A stretch of DNA of 19,621 nucleotides from an uncultured Bacteroidota bacterium (GTDB lineage Bacteria > Bacteroidota > Bacteroidia > UBA7662): positions 1 through 19,621 of the forward strand of contig CAIOCC010000008.1 in NCBI GenBank assembly GCA_903856555.1, in the 5' to 3' direction. A program made the position numbers and the translations under genes. The notes under the pieces were generated by a model, which saw only the letters and a list, made by a program, of their open reading frames with translations, ran no database searches and had not been told where the DNA came from. Positions within the stretch are counted from its first letter, which is position 1. Every line of letters starts with the position of its first letter. This document shows positions 1 to 6,674 of the stretch, one piece after another.

Positions 1-1787
1 ACCCGGGGGTTGAGACCCAAGAGCAGGTTATCGGGGGAAACGACGGCTTGGCCCCGGCGAATGAGGCCTTGGGCCAACGCAGATCCGGTCCGGTTGGTGC
101 GTACGAGGATGGCGATATCCGATGCTTTGATACCCTGCTGCCGGTAGTGCTGGATTAAATCGTAACACACCTCCACCCGGTTCGTTTCCAAACTGCGTTC
201 GGTTGCCGATGGATCAAAGGCCAGAATACGGGTTCTACCTTGCCATGGAGGGCAGGTTAGAGGGGCCTGTGGGAGTTCTTGTTCAACTTCGAGGTAGGTG
301 GAGGCCATCAGACTCTCCCAATTTTGGCGACACCAACCAAAGAAAGAATTGTTAAAATGCAATATATTGTTACGAGAACGGTAATTTGTCTGCAAGGGAA
401 TCCCCTCGTACATTTCGGCCCAAAGTCTGGAGGCTGTGGAGTCCCAGCGAGTTGCGGGCAATGCGGCTAACAATCGTGCATCGCCGTTCCTCCATCGATA
501 AATGGACTGTTTGACATCGCCGACCACCATGGCGGTGCCACCCGAGGCTAAACCATTGTCCATGAGGGGTTCCAGGCATTGCCATTGCAAGAGGCTGGTG
601 TCCTGAAACTCATCGACCAACATGTTCAGGTACCGATGCCCAACGCGGTCGCAGAGGTATTCCGGATGGGTTTGCTGTACCAGGTCTGCCAATTGAAAGT
701 AAAGAAAGTTCAAGGGCATCTTGACGTTCGCTCTGCTAAAGTCCGTAAAGTGTTGGTACAAGGTTCCCAGCAGGGTGGTTGCATAGCGCAAGTCCAAGAC
801 GGCTTGCATGAGAACCAGATCAGGAGCAATGGCTTTTTGTTGGCCCAAAAAAACCCGAAGGCGGTCGACCCAGTTTTGAAAATCGGGGGGATGGGTTCCC
901 GATTTGAGAACCCTGTTTTGGTCGGTGAGCGCTTTTTCAACGCTGGCATGCAGCTTGTGGGCGATGTTTTGCTGGTGTTTTTCCAAGTGATATATCAAAC
1001 CCTTGGAACCGTAGTAGAGGTGTTCTGCGCTGTAACCCGCCAAGGCGAGTTCCTCCAGCAAGGAGCTGGCGCCCTCCCTTTGTTCTCGGTACTTTTCCCC
1101 CAAAATTTCTGCGAGTTGATCGTAAAAAGCCGCGTAATCCGCCGGCTTAATTTTTTGGAGGGTCTCCAGGTAGGGGTAGGCGCGGTCTTGGAATAGGAAC
1201 GAAGCGTAGCGGACCAGCAGATGGCGGATATTCCAGCTTTTTTCATCTTTGTTGAGGTGTTGGGAGAATTTCAGCAACAAGGTCGAAACCTCGTTCTCCT
1301 TTTGACCCACTTGGGCCAAAAAGGGCTCGATGGCTTCTTCGATCAGAGCATCCCGGTCCAATTCGATTTCAAAATCCTGACCGCTCCGCAATTCCCTGTA
1401 AAAAGGACGTGCCATTTGGCTGATGAAGGAATCAATGGTCCCGATGGCGGCGTCGCTGTATCGGTGGAGCATGGTTCGGTGCAGGCGCCGTGAACGATCC
1501 CGCAGCACTTCGGGTTCCAGTTTCAACGTTTCCAGCAACTCAGACCGGATAGGGTCGGATGCTTGGTAGGCAACGGCGTCGTCCAAGCTTCCCATTTGGC
1601 GTAATTGCTTGAGGATGCGATGCCTCATCTCCTGCGCTGCCTTTTGGGTGAAGGTGATGGCCAAGGTTTGGCGAACGGCGAGGGGATCGGCCGATGCCAG
1701 CACCAAGCGTAGGTAGGTGGTGACCAGCTGGTGGGTTTTGCCAGAACCGGCCGAAGCACGATAAACCAAAAGCCGTTTCGTTCCCAT
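1..1787 (-). CDS. UvrD/AddA-like superfamily 1 DNA helicase (3' end beyond the window)
   Basis: ATP-dependent DNA helicase/exonuclease subunit of the UvrD/RecB-AddA type, expected to act in double-strand-break repair. About 595 residues are visible. The Walker A motif ASAGSGKT lies at residues 11-18, followed by a motif Ia-like stretch TFTQKAAQEM (the usual Asn of TFTNKAA is Gln). Motif II, VDEFQDTS, is near residues 391-398, motif III, VGDVKQSIYRWR, near 422-433, and a motif IV-like NYRS follows. The ATG at 1787 directly precedes the P-loop, as is usual in this family, so the start is well supported. The reading frame is open to base 1, so the C-terminal helicase domain and any nuclease domain are outside. 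The gene is divergent from DUF4271 with a 25-base spacer. In Bacteroidota such helicases often neighbour a PD-(D/E)XK nuclease gene, which would lie to the left; that is an expectation, not something seen. Confidence 0.93.
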   Translation of the reverse strand, partial: MGTKRLLVYRASAGSGKTHQLVTTYLRLVLASADPLAVRQTLAITFTQKAAQEMRHRILKQLRQMGSLDDAVAYQASDPIRSELLETLKLEPEVLRDRSRRLHRTMLHRYSDAAIGTIDSFISQMARPFYRELRSGQDFEIELDRDALIEEAIEPFLAQVGQKENEVSTLLLKFSQHLNKDEKSWNIRHLLVRYASFLFQDRAYPYLETLQKIKPADYAAFYDQLAEILGEKYREQREGASSLLEELALAGYSAEHLYYGSKGLIYHLEKHQQNIAHKLHASVEKALTDQNRVLKSGTHPPDFQNWVDRLRVFLGQQKAIAPDLVLMQAVLDLRYATTLLGTLYQHFTDFSRANVKMPLNFLYFQLADLVQQTHPEYLCDRVGHRYLNMLVDEFQDTSLLQWQCLEPLMDNGLASGGTAMVVGDVKQSIYRWRNGDARLLAALPATRWDSTASRLWAEMYEGIPLQTNYRSRNNILHFNNSFFGWCRQNWESLMASTYLEVEQELPQAPLTCPPWQGRTRILAFDPSATERSLETNRVEVCYDLIQHYRQQGIKASDIAILVRTNRTGSALAQGLIRRGQAVVSPDNLLLGLNPR

Positions 1788-1794
1788 CGTGTTT

Positions 1795-1802
1795 CAAAGG
1801 TA
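1795..1802 (-). promoter_or_regulatory. Candidate -7 element (TACCTTTG) for the UvrD-like helicase
   Basis: The minus strand reads TACCTTTG, an exact match to the Bacteroidota -7 consensus TAnnTTTG, ending 7 bases before the helicase ATG. No convincing -33 TTTG is visible at the right distance. If it is used, the transcript would begin at or next to the start codon, giving a leaderless or nearly leaderless mRNA. It shares its TA dinucleotide with the plus-strand element at 1801-1808. Confidence 0.4.
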
Positions 1803-1808
1803 ATTTTG
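1801..1808 (+). promoter_or_regulatory. Candidate -7 element (TAATTTTG) for the DUF4271-hemD genes
   Basis: TAATTTTG matches TAnnTTTG exactly and ends 4 bases before the DUF4271 ATG at 1813. A transcript would start at or just inside the start codon, so either the mRNA is leaderless or the element is fortuitous. No clear -33 partner is seen; it would have to lie inside the helicase coding region. It overlaps the opposing element at 1795-1802 by two bases. Confidence 0.35.
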
Positions 1809-1812
1809 CGTC

Positions 1813-2583
1813 ATGTTGGTGCGGTTACCCTTGGTGGTTTGTTGGTTGGTTTTGGTTGTCGGGGGTTCGAATGCTTGGGCAGCCTCGGTCCATCCCCTCC
1901 AGGCAGTCCCTTCAACCGCACCGGGAACTTGGTTTTTTAGTGTTTGGTGGATTTTGTGGCTGCTGATGTCGATTTTGGTGGGTAGGGATCCCGCGTATTA
2001 TCCAACCCGACTGCATCAGCTAGTCAATTACCGGATTTTTATGCAAAGTGTCCGTTCACGGCATGCGGATAGTGAATTGCAGCGCTGGGGCTGGGGTGTT
2101 TTATTGGCCTTGGGCCTTGGGTTGACGTTGACCCAAATTCTGGGAGCACCCCCTGTTCCCGGTTTGGGGGATGCCCTGGCATCCTACCCAGTCCTTGCGC
2201 CATTGTTTTGGTTTTTGGTACTGATTTTGCTGGCCTGGGCTTTTGATGCCTGGCTTAGGTTGCTAGGCTGGGCGGTGGAATGGGAAGAAATGGTCCACGC
2301 TATGCGTCAAGGATCCAGGGTTCTATCCCATCTCTGGGTCCCCCTGTTTTTGCTTTGGGCCTTGGTTTTGGCTTTTGGGAATGCCCATTGGAAAAGCTAT
2401 ATCAGCAGCGGATTCGGGGTTTTGCTCCTGGTGAGCCTGTTCATGAGGTGGTTTCGCCAGGGCCGCATGGCTTACGAGTTTGGTACAGACCGCCTTCTTT
2501 TATTGATTTTTTATATTTGCACCTTCGAAATTTTACCACTGACCCTTCTTGCCCACTTTATCCTGCATGGCCGAAACCCCTAA
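1813..2583 (+). CDS. DUF4271 family integral membrane protein
   Basis: Polytopic inner-membrane protein of 256 residues with no established biochemical role. An N-terminal hydrophobic segment (about residues 5-23) looks like a signal anchor. Further hydrophobic helices follow at roughly 40-56, 95-110, 128-155, 172-192, 200-217 and 228-252. The C-terminal segment FYICTFEILPLTLL is the family signature I recall for DUF4271. The family is typically found beside uroporphyrinogen-III synthase in Bacteroidota, and here the last 17 bases overlap hemD, so the two are almost certainly co-transcribed. The ATG at 1813 gives a sensible hydrophobic N-terminus; the next in-frame Met would remove the first helix. 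Family membership rests on the C-terminal signature and the neighbourhood, so it is good but not certain. Confidence 0.82.
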   Translation: MLVRLPLVVCWLVLVVGGSNAWAASVHPLQAVPSTAPGTWFFSVWWILWLLMSILVGRDPAYYPTRLHQLVNYRIFMQSVRSRHADSELQRWGWGVLLALGLGLTLTQILGAPPVPGLGDALASYPVLAPLFWFLVLILLAWAFDAWLRLLGWAVEWEEMVHAMRQGSRVLSHLWVPLFLLWALVLAFGNAHWKSYISSGFGVLLLVSLFMRWFRQGRMAYEFGTDRLLLLIFYICTFEILPLTLLAHFILHGRNP

Positions 2584-3337
2584 CCCCAAAGGCAAAATCC
2601 GGAGCATTCTTGTTTCCCAGCCCAAGCCGGAACCGGGGGAACGCTCTCCCTTGGCCGAATTAGCGACCAAATTCAATATCAAGGTAGATTTTCGGCCCTT
2701 CATTGAAGTGGTTGGAGTGCCTGCCAAGGATTTCCGCAAGAACCGCCTTGTATTGACGGATTACCCCAGCATCGTTTTTAACAGCCGCAACGCCATCGAT
2801 CATTATTTCAGGCTTTGCGAGGAGATGCGCTGCGAGATTGACCCCGAAACCCGGTACTATTGCATTTCAGAGGCGGTCGGCCTCTACCTTCAGAAGTACA
2901 CCCAGTTGCGGAAACGCAAAATTTCTTTTGGCAAAGGCAAATTGGAGGACCTTCTTCCTCAGATGCTCAAACACAAGGAAGCGGCCTATTTGATGCCTTG
3001 CGCTGATATTTTACAGGATACCTTCACCGCCGAGGCCCAAAAATCAGGTTTGAAAGTCACCAAGGCCGTCATGTTTCGGACCGTTGCCAGTGATTTGAGC
3101 GACCTGGCGGATATCAAATACGATGTCCTTTGCTTCTTTAGCCCGATGGGAATCAAGTCGCTCTTTGAGAATTTCCCGGACTTTGTTCAAGGGACCACCA
3201 AAATCGCCGCATTGGGCCTGCAAACCCATGCGGCCGTGCAGGATTGCGGGCTGCGTTTGGATATTGCCGCTCCTTCCCCAGAATTCCCATCCCTGGTGAT
3301 GGCGTTGGAGGCTAGTATCAAAAAAGGCCACAAATAG
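2567..3337 (+). CDS. hemD: Uroporphyrinogen-III synthase
   Basis: Cytosolic enzyme that closes and isomerises hydroxymethylbilane to uroporphyrinogen III in tetrapyrrole synthesis; 256 residues. The N-terminal strand IRSILVSQPKPE, the SIVFNSRNAIDHYF segment, the YYCISEAVGLYL segment, and the later FFSPMGIKSLFENF and IAALGLQTHAAVQDCG segments follow the two-lobed HemD fold. The last two correspond to the second lobe's helix-start and product-binding regions. The start is taken at ATG 2567 (MAETPNPK), which overlaps the DUF4271 stop by 17 bases; an upstream in-frame TTG at 2549 would add six residues without similarity to the family. The stop lies 42 bases before porP. HemD proteins diverge strongly in sequence, so assignment rests on fold-level motifs plus the DUF4271 neighbour. 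Confidence 0.88.
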   Translation: MAETPNPKGKIRSILVSQPKPEPGERSPLAELATKFNIKVDFRPFIEVVGVPAKDFRKNRLVLTDYPSIVFNSRNAIDHYFRLCEEMRCEIDPETRYYCISEAVGLYLQKYTQLRKRKISFGKGKLEDLLPQMLKHKEAAYLMPCADILQDTFTAEAQKSGLKVTKAVMFRTVASDLSDLADIKYDVLCFFSPMGIKSLFENFPDFVQGTTKIAALGLQTHAAVQDCGLRLDIAAPSPEFPSLVMALEASIKKGHK

Positions 3338-3379
3338 TTGGGAATTTCCCTTTTCTGTTGTTTCTTCGGGGATTACTCC

Positions 3380-4327
3380 ATGGTACGAAATCGACTTGGC
3401 AAAGGATTTGCCGCCTTGTTTCTGTTCCTGTTTTGGTCCTCAGCGGTTTCTGCTCAGCAAGAACCCAAGTGGAACCAGTACATGTTCAACGATTTCTTCT
3501 ACAATCCAGGCGTCACCGGGTCCAGGAATGCGATCAGCACCATGGTGGCAAGCCGGTACCAATGGGTCAACATCCCTGAGAATGCTTCGCCCAGGACCAC
3601 TTGTTTCAGCATACATGCCCCTGTTGAGTTTTTGAGAGGCGGGCTTGGGCTCTTGGTTATTCAGGACGAAGAGTATTTCAACAAATCCACCAACGTCCGC
3701 CTGAATTACGCTCTTCGCATTCCGTTGCGCACCTTTAGCATTGGCATTGGCGTTTACGGTGGCATGTTGCAGACTTCTTTGGACGGCACCAAATTCCGTC
3801 CGGAGAATCCCAACGACCCGCTTTTGGTTGCCACCAACGTTCAAGCCACCACGTTTGACCTGGGGGCCGGCCTACAGCTCTACTCCAAGAAATGGTTCCT
3901 CAATTTGGCGGCCAATCATTTGAACGAGCCGGCTCTGCAGTTCAATACAACCGGTTCGACGTTGACCTATGCACGCAATCTCTTTGCTTCGGCAGGTTAT
4001 CAAATCCCCTTGGGCAAGTATTTCCGTCTAACTCCATCCGTTCTCTTCAAAACCAACAATTCGGTTCAGCAATTGGACTACAATCTGATGCTTTCGATTG
4101 GCACCCGTCTTTGGCTGGGGGGAGGGTATTCCCAAAACGACGGCGTTGTCGGGATGTTCGGGTACCGCATGCGCAATGGGGTACGTTTTGGCTACTCCTT
4201 TTCGCAGCACTTGGGGGACTTGGGGACCCTGACCAACGGATCCCACGAGGCTTTCCTCGGTTATGATTTCACCCTCAAGCTACCTCCCAAACCCCAAAGG
4301 CGAATTTTAACGCCTCGTTACTTCTAA
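3380..4327 (+). CDS. porP: PorP/SprF-family type IX secretion outer-membrane protein
   Basis: Outer-membrane beta-barrel protein of the PorP/SprF family, 315 residues. A cleavable signal peptide (basic MVRNRLGK, hydrophobic core, cut after VSA at about residue 25) is followed by the family hallmark QYMFNDFFYNPGVTGS at about residues 33-48. Alternating-polarity strands run through the rest of the protein. In Porphyromonas gingivalis porP directly precedes porK-L-M-N and is needed for secretion; the same order here identifies this copy as PorP rather than one of the many adhesin-associated SprF paralogues. The ATG at 3380 is chosen because the signal peptide starts there; an upstream TTG at 3338 would add 14 unlikely residues. 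It is 42 bases after hemD and 49 before gldK. Confidence 0.92.
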   Translation: MVRNRLGKGFAALFLFLFWSSAVSAQQEPKWNQYMFNDFFYNPGVTGSRNAISTMVASRYQWVNIPENASPRTTCFSIHAPVEFLRGGLGLLVIQDEEYFNKSTNVRLNYALRIPLRTFSIGIGVYGGMLQTSLDGTKFRPENPNDPLLVATNVQATTFDLGAGLQLYSKKWFLNLAANHLNEPALQFNTTGSTLTYARNLFASAGYQIPLGKYFRLTPSVLFKTNNSVQQLDYNLMLSIGTRLWLGGGYSQNDGVVGMFGYRMRNGVRFGYSFSQHLGDLGTLTNGSHEAFLGYDFTLKLPPKPQRRILTPRYF

Positions 4328-4376
4328 ATTTTGCCTTTTTACTGTTAAATCTTGCTAATTTTAGCGTTTTCAAATC
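4328..4376 (+). promoter_or_regulatory. AT-rich leader before gldK with a near-consensus -7 element
   Basis: This 49-base spacer is far richer in A+T than the surrounding genes. It contains TAATTTTA at 4356-4363 (one mismatch to TAnnTTTG) and a TTTTG at 4329-4333, 22 bases upstream, slightly longer than the usual -33/-7 spacing. It may be an internal promoter for gldKLMN or only an A/T-rich translation start region. The gldL spacer (5676-5696) is similarly AT-rich and ends in the same aaatc before ATG, which favours a translational role. Confidence 0.25.
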
Positions 4377-5675
4377 ATGAACATGCCTAGACTTCCCCTT
4401 TCGTTGGTGTCCGTTTGCTTCATTCGCCCTGCCGTATGGGTCCTGCTTTTGGGGTTAACCACCTTGCTATCATCCTGCGGCACTGGGAATACCGGGGACC
4501 TCATTGGCGCCAAAGACCGGGGCCCATGGCTCGAAACCACGCCCTACGGCATGGTGTATATCAAGCAGGGAACCTTCCTGTACGGTCAGGGAGATCAGGA
4601 TTTGCTCTTTAACCTCAACAACCCGCTCAAGAATGTGACGATGCGTCCCTTTTACATGGACGATGCCGAAATTTCCAATGCCGAATACCGTCAATTTGTG
4701 AACTGGGTTCGGGATTCCATTGCTCACACGGTTTTGGGGAATACCATCGAAGACGAGGATGGGAACGAATACATCAACTGGAAGGCTCGAATTAATTGGA
4801 AAGATCCGGCCGTTGTTGAGGAGTTGGAGGATTTGTTCCTGCCCGAAAACCAGCGGGTTTTTGGTCGGCAGGAGTGGAACACCGCTCGTTTTGTCTACAA
4901 CTACAAGAAATACGACTACACGGGTGCTGTCGCCAGTCAGTCCAACCGCAACCGGAACGAGTTCGTGGAGTCCAAGTCTATTAACATTTACCCCGATACC
5001 CTCGTTTGGACCAAAGACATGGCGTATGCGTACAACGAGCCCCAAACGCAGTTGTATTTCAGTCACCCGGCCTATTACGATTACCCTGTTGTGGGTGTTA
5101 CTTGGAACCAGGCCAATGCCTTTTGTGATTGGAGAACCCGCCTTCTGTCGGCTTTCCGTCAGTCTCGCAAGTTGAACCTTCAGTTCCCCTTCCGCTTGCC
5201 ATCCGAGGTGGAATGGGAATACGCCGCCCGGGGTGGTCGCATGGCAGCTCCTTATCCATGGGGTGGACCCTCCTTGCGTAACAACCGCGGTTGTTTGTTG
5301 GCCAATTTCAAGCCGGGCCGTGGCAATTATGTGGACGATGGGGTGACCTACACGGCCAAAACCTACACCTTTAATCCAAACGATTTTGGTCTATTCAATA
5401 TGGCCGGCAATGTGGCTGAATGGACCGCCTCCACTTTTCATGAGTCGGCCTCGAGTTTTGTTGGCGATTTGAACCCTGATTATCGCTACGATGCCAAAGA
5501 CAGCGATGCCCAAATCCTCAAGCGCAAAGTAGTGCGTGGTGGCAGCTGGAAAGATGTTGGTTATTACCTGATGAACGGAACCCGAGCTTACGAGTTTCAG
5601 GATTCTGCTCGTTCCACCATTGGCTTCCGTTGTGTTATGGACTTTACAGGCCGGGATATCAGGGACATTCGTTAA
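4377..5675 (+). CDS. gldK: Type IX secretion / gliding lipoprotein GldK (PorK)
   Basis: Outer-membrane-anchored periplasmic lipoprotein that, with GldN/PorN, forms the ring of the type IX secretion system; 432 residues. A signal peptide ends in the lipobox LSSC with Cys34 as lipidation site. The remainder is a formylglycine-generating-enzyme (FGE)-sulfatase-type fold, seen in YGMVYIKQGTFLYG near the N-terminus, FRLPSEVEWEYAARGG from residue 272, MAGNVAEW at 342-349 and VVRGGSW at 385-391. The catalytic cysteines of true FGE, which lie just after the RGGS segment, are absent, so the fold is structural here, as in known GldK proteins. The start at 4377 is preferred over the in-frame ATG at 4383; either gives a valid lipoprotein signal. 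It is followed by gldL after 21 bases. Confidence 0.97.
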   Translation: MNMPRLPLSLVSVCFIRPAVWVLLLGLTTLLSSCGTGNTGDLIGAKDRGPWLETTPYGMVYIKQGTFLYGQGDQDLLFNLNNPLKNVTMRPFYMDDAEISNAEYRQFVNWVRDSIAHTVLGNTIEDEDGNEYINWKARINWKDPAVVEELEDLFLPENQRVFGRQEWNTARFVYNYKKYDYTGAVASQSNRNRNEFVESKSINIYPDTLVWTKDMAYAYNEPQTQLYFSHPAYYDYPVVGVTWNQANAFCDWRTRLLSAFRQSRKLNLQFPFRLPSEVEWEYAARGGRMAAPYPWGGPSLRNNRGCLLANFKPGRGNYVDDGVTYTAKTYTFNPNDFGLFNMAGNVAEWTASTFHESASSFVGDLNPDYRYDAKDSDAQILKRKVVRGGSWKDVGYYLMNGTRAYEFQDSARSTIGFRCVMDFTGRDIRDIR

Positions 5676-5696
5676 TCTTTTAAATTTTTATAAATC

Positions 5697-6614
5697 ATGA
5701 AATTTTCTTTTAAACAAGAAGAAATTACGGGGTATTTGCAGTCCAAAAAGGGCAAGGTTACTCTGAATTATCTCTACGGTTGGGGTGCCTCGATTGTTAT
5801 CATCGGAGCGCTTTTCAAAATCCGGCACCTTCCCGGGGCGGATTTTTTCCTCACCTTGGGTCTGGGTACCGAGGCCTTGATTTTCTTCGTGTCGGGCTTT
5901 GAGCCACCTTCCGAGGACACTGATTGGTCGTTGGTTTACCCCGAATTAGCAGGCGGAGAGGCCAAAGCACCGCCCGCTACCCTGAACGCGATGATGCGTG
6001 AAGCCAATTTGAGCAAAGATGTCCTAGAGAATTTGGGCAAAAGTTTCCAGAGCTTGAACCACAACGTTCAGCAAATGGGGCAGATGAACACCGCGAGCCT
6101 TAGCACCGGTGAATTTGCTAACAAAGTCCGGGAGGCAACGCAGTCCGTTGGTCAAATGGCCGCCCAGGCCCATACCGCATCGGGAGCCCTCAACGGCATG
6201 ACCGAAATGGGCGAGCAGACCCGCGTTTACCAAGAAGAAATGCGGAAGCTGAACGATTACCTGGTGAGTGCCAACCAGTCTTACCAGACCGAGGTAAGGG
6301 TTACCGCCGAATCGTTGGCCGAATTGGCTCATATCAGCGAGGAAAGCAGGGCCTATCGCTCCGAAATGCGCAAACTAGTGGACAATATTGGCGCATTCAA
6401 TACCATGTACGATACCGAAATGAAGAACACAGCAATGGCACTCAAATCGGCGAACGAGCACTTTGGTGGTGTTGGCAAAATGATGGACAGCCTCAAGACG
6501 ATTCAGGAAGACGCCGAGCGTTACCAGCATGAAATGACCCGTTTGAACCGCAATATTGCGGCGCTTAATTCGGTGTACGGCAACATGTTGAACGCCATGT
6601 CCAACCGTTATTAA
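5697..6614 (+). CDS. gldL: Type IX secretion motor stator protein GldL (PorL)
   Basis: Inner-membrane protein that surrounds the GldM helices to form the proton-driven rotary motor; 305 residues. Helix 1 (about 26-40, YGWGASIVIIGALFKI) and helix 2 (about 50-68, ending LGTEALIFFVSGFEP) form a hairpin. Tyr27, Lys41, His44 and Glu59 correspond to the residues implicated in proton coupling in Flavobacterium johnsoniae GldL (Tyr13, Lys27, His30 and Glu49 as I recall them). The long cytoplasmic part from about residue 95 is predicted helical/coiled coil and holds three copies of a motif Y..EM..L......N..Y starting at Tyr178, Tyr220 and Tyr276. As I recall, the length is closer to P. gingivalis PorL than to the shorter Flavobacterium protein. 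Confidence 0.97.
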   Translation: MKFSFKQEEITGYLQSKKGKVTLNYLYGWGASIVIIGALFKIRHLPGADFFLTLGLGTEALIFFVSGFEPPSEDTDWSLVYPELAGGEAKAPPATLNAMMREANLSKDVLENLGKSFQSLNHNVQQMGQMNTASLSTGEFANKVREATQSVGQMAAQAHTASGALNGMTEMGEQTRVYQEEMRKLNDYLVSANQSYQTEVRVTAESLAELAHISEESRAYRSEMRKLVDNIGAFNTMYDTEMKNTAMALKSANEHFGGVGKMMDSLKTIQEDAERYQHEMTRLNRNIAALNSVYGNMLNAMSNRY

Positions 6615-6674
6615 TTCGGTACCCCTTCACAAACTCTGTTCAACCCACCTCCGATAATCCTGAAATTTTGAGCA

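Noticed and set aside
579..1196. A 205-codon open frame on the plus strand inside the helicase gene
   Set aside because: It lies antisense to a helicase whose motifs run through the whole region. Its translation resembles no domain and is the reverse-strand shadow of a well-conserved gene.
2549..2566. Upstream TTG start for hemD
   Set aside because: It adds six residues deep within DUF4271. The ATG at 2567 is a better start and fits the family N-terminus.
3340..3350. Short palindrome GGGAATTTCCC followed by TTTT between hemD and porP
   Set aside because: The stem is only 4-5 base pairs and the T-run is short. It is too weak to call a terminator, and no regulator is known to me for this site.
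3338..3379. Upstream TTG start for porP
   Set aside because: It would place 14 residues before a well-formed signal peptide that begins at ATG 3380.
4470..5066. A 198-codon minus-strand open frame inside gldK
   Set aside because: Antisense to gldK, with no signal peptide or recognisable motif.
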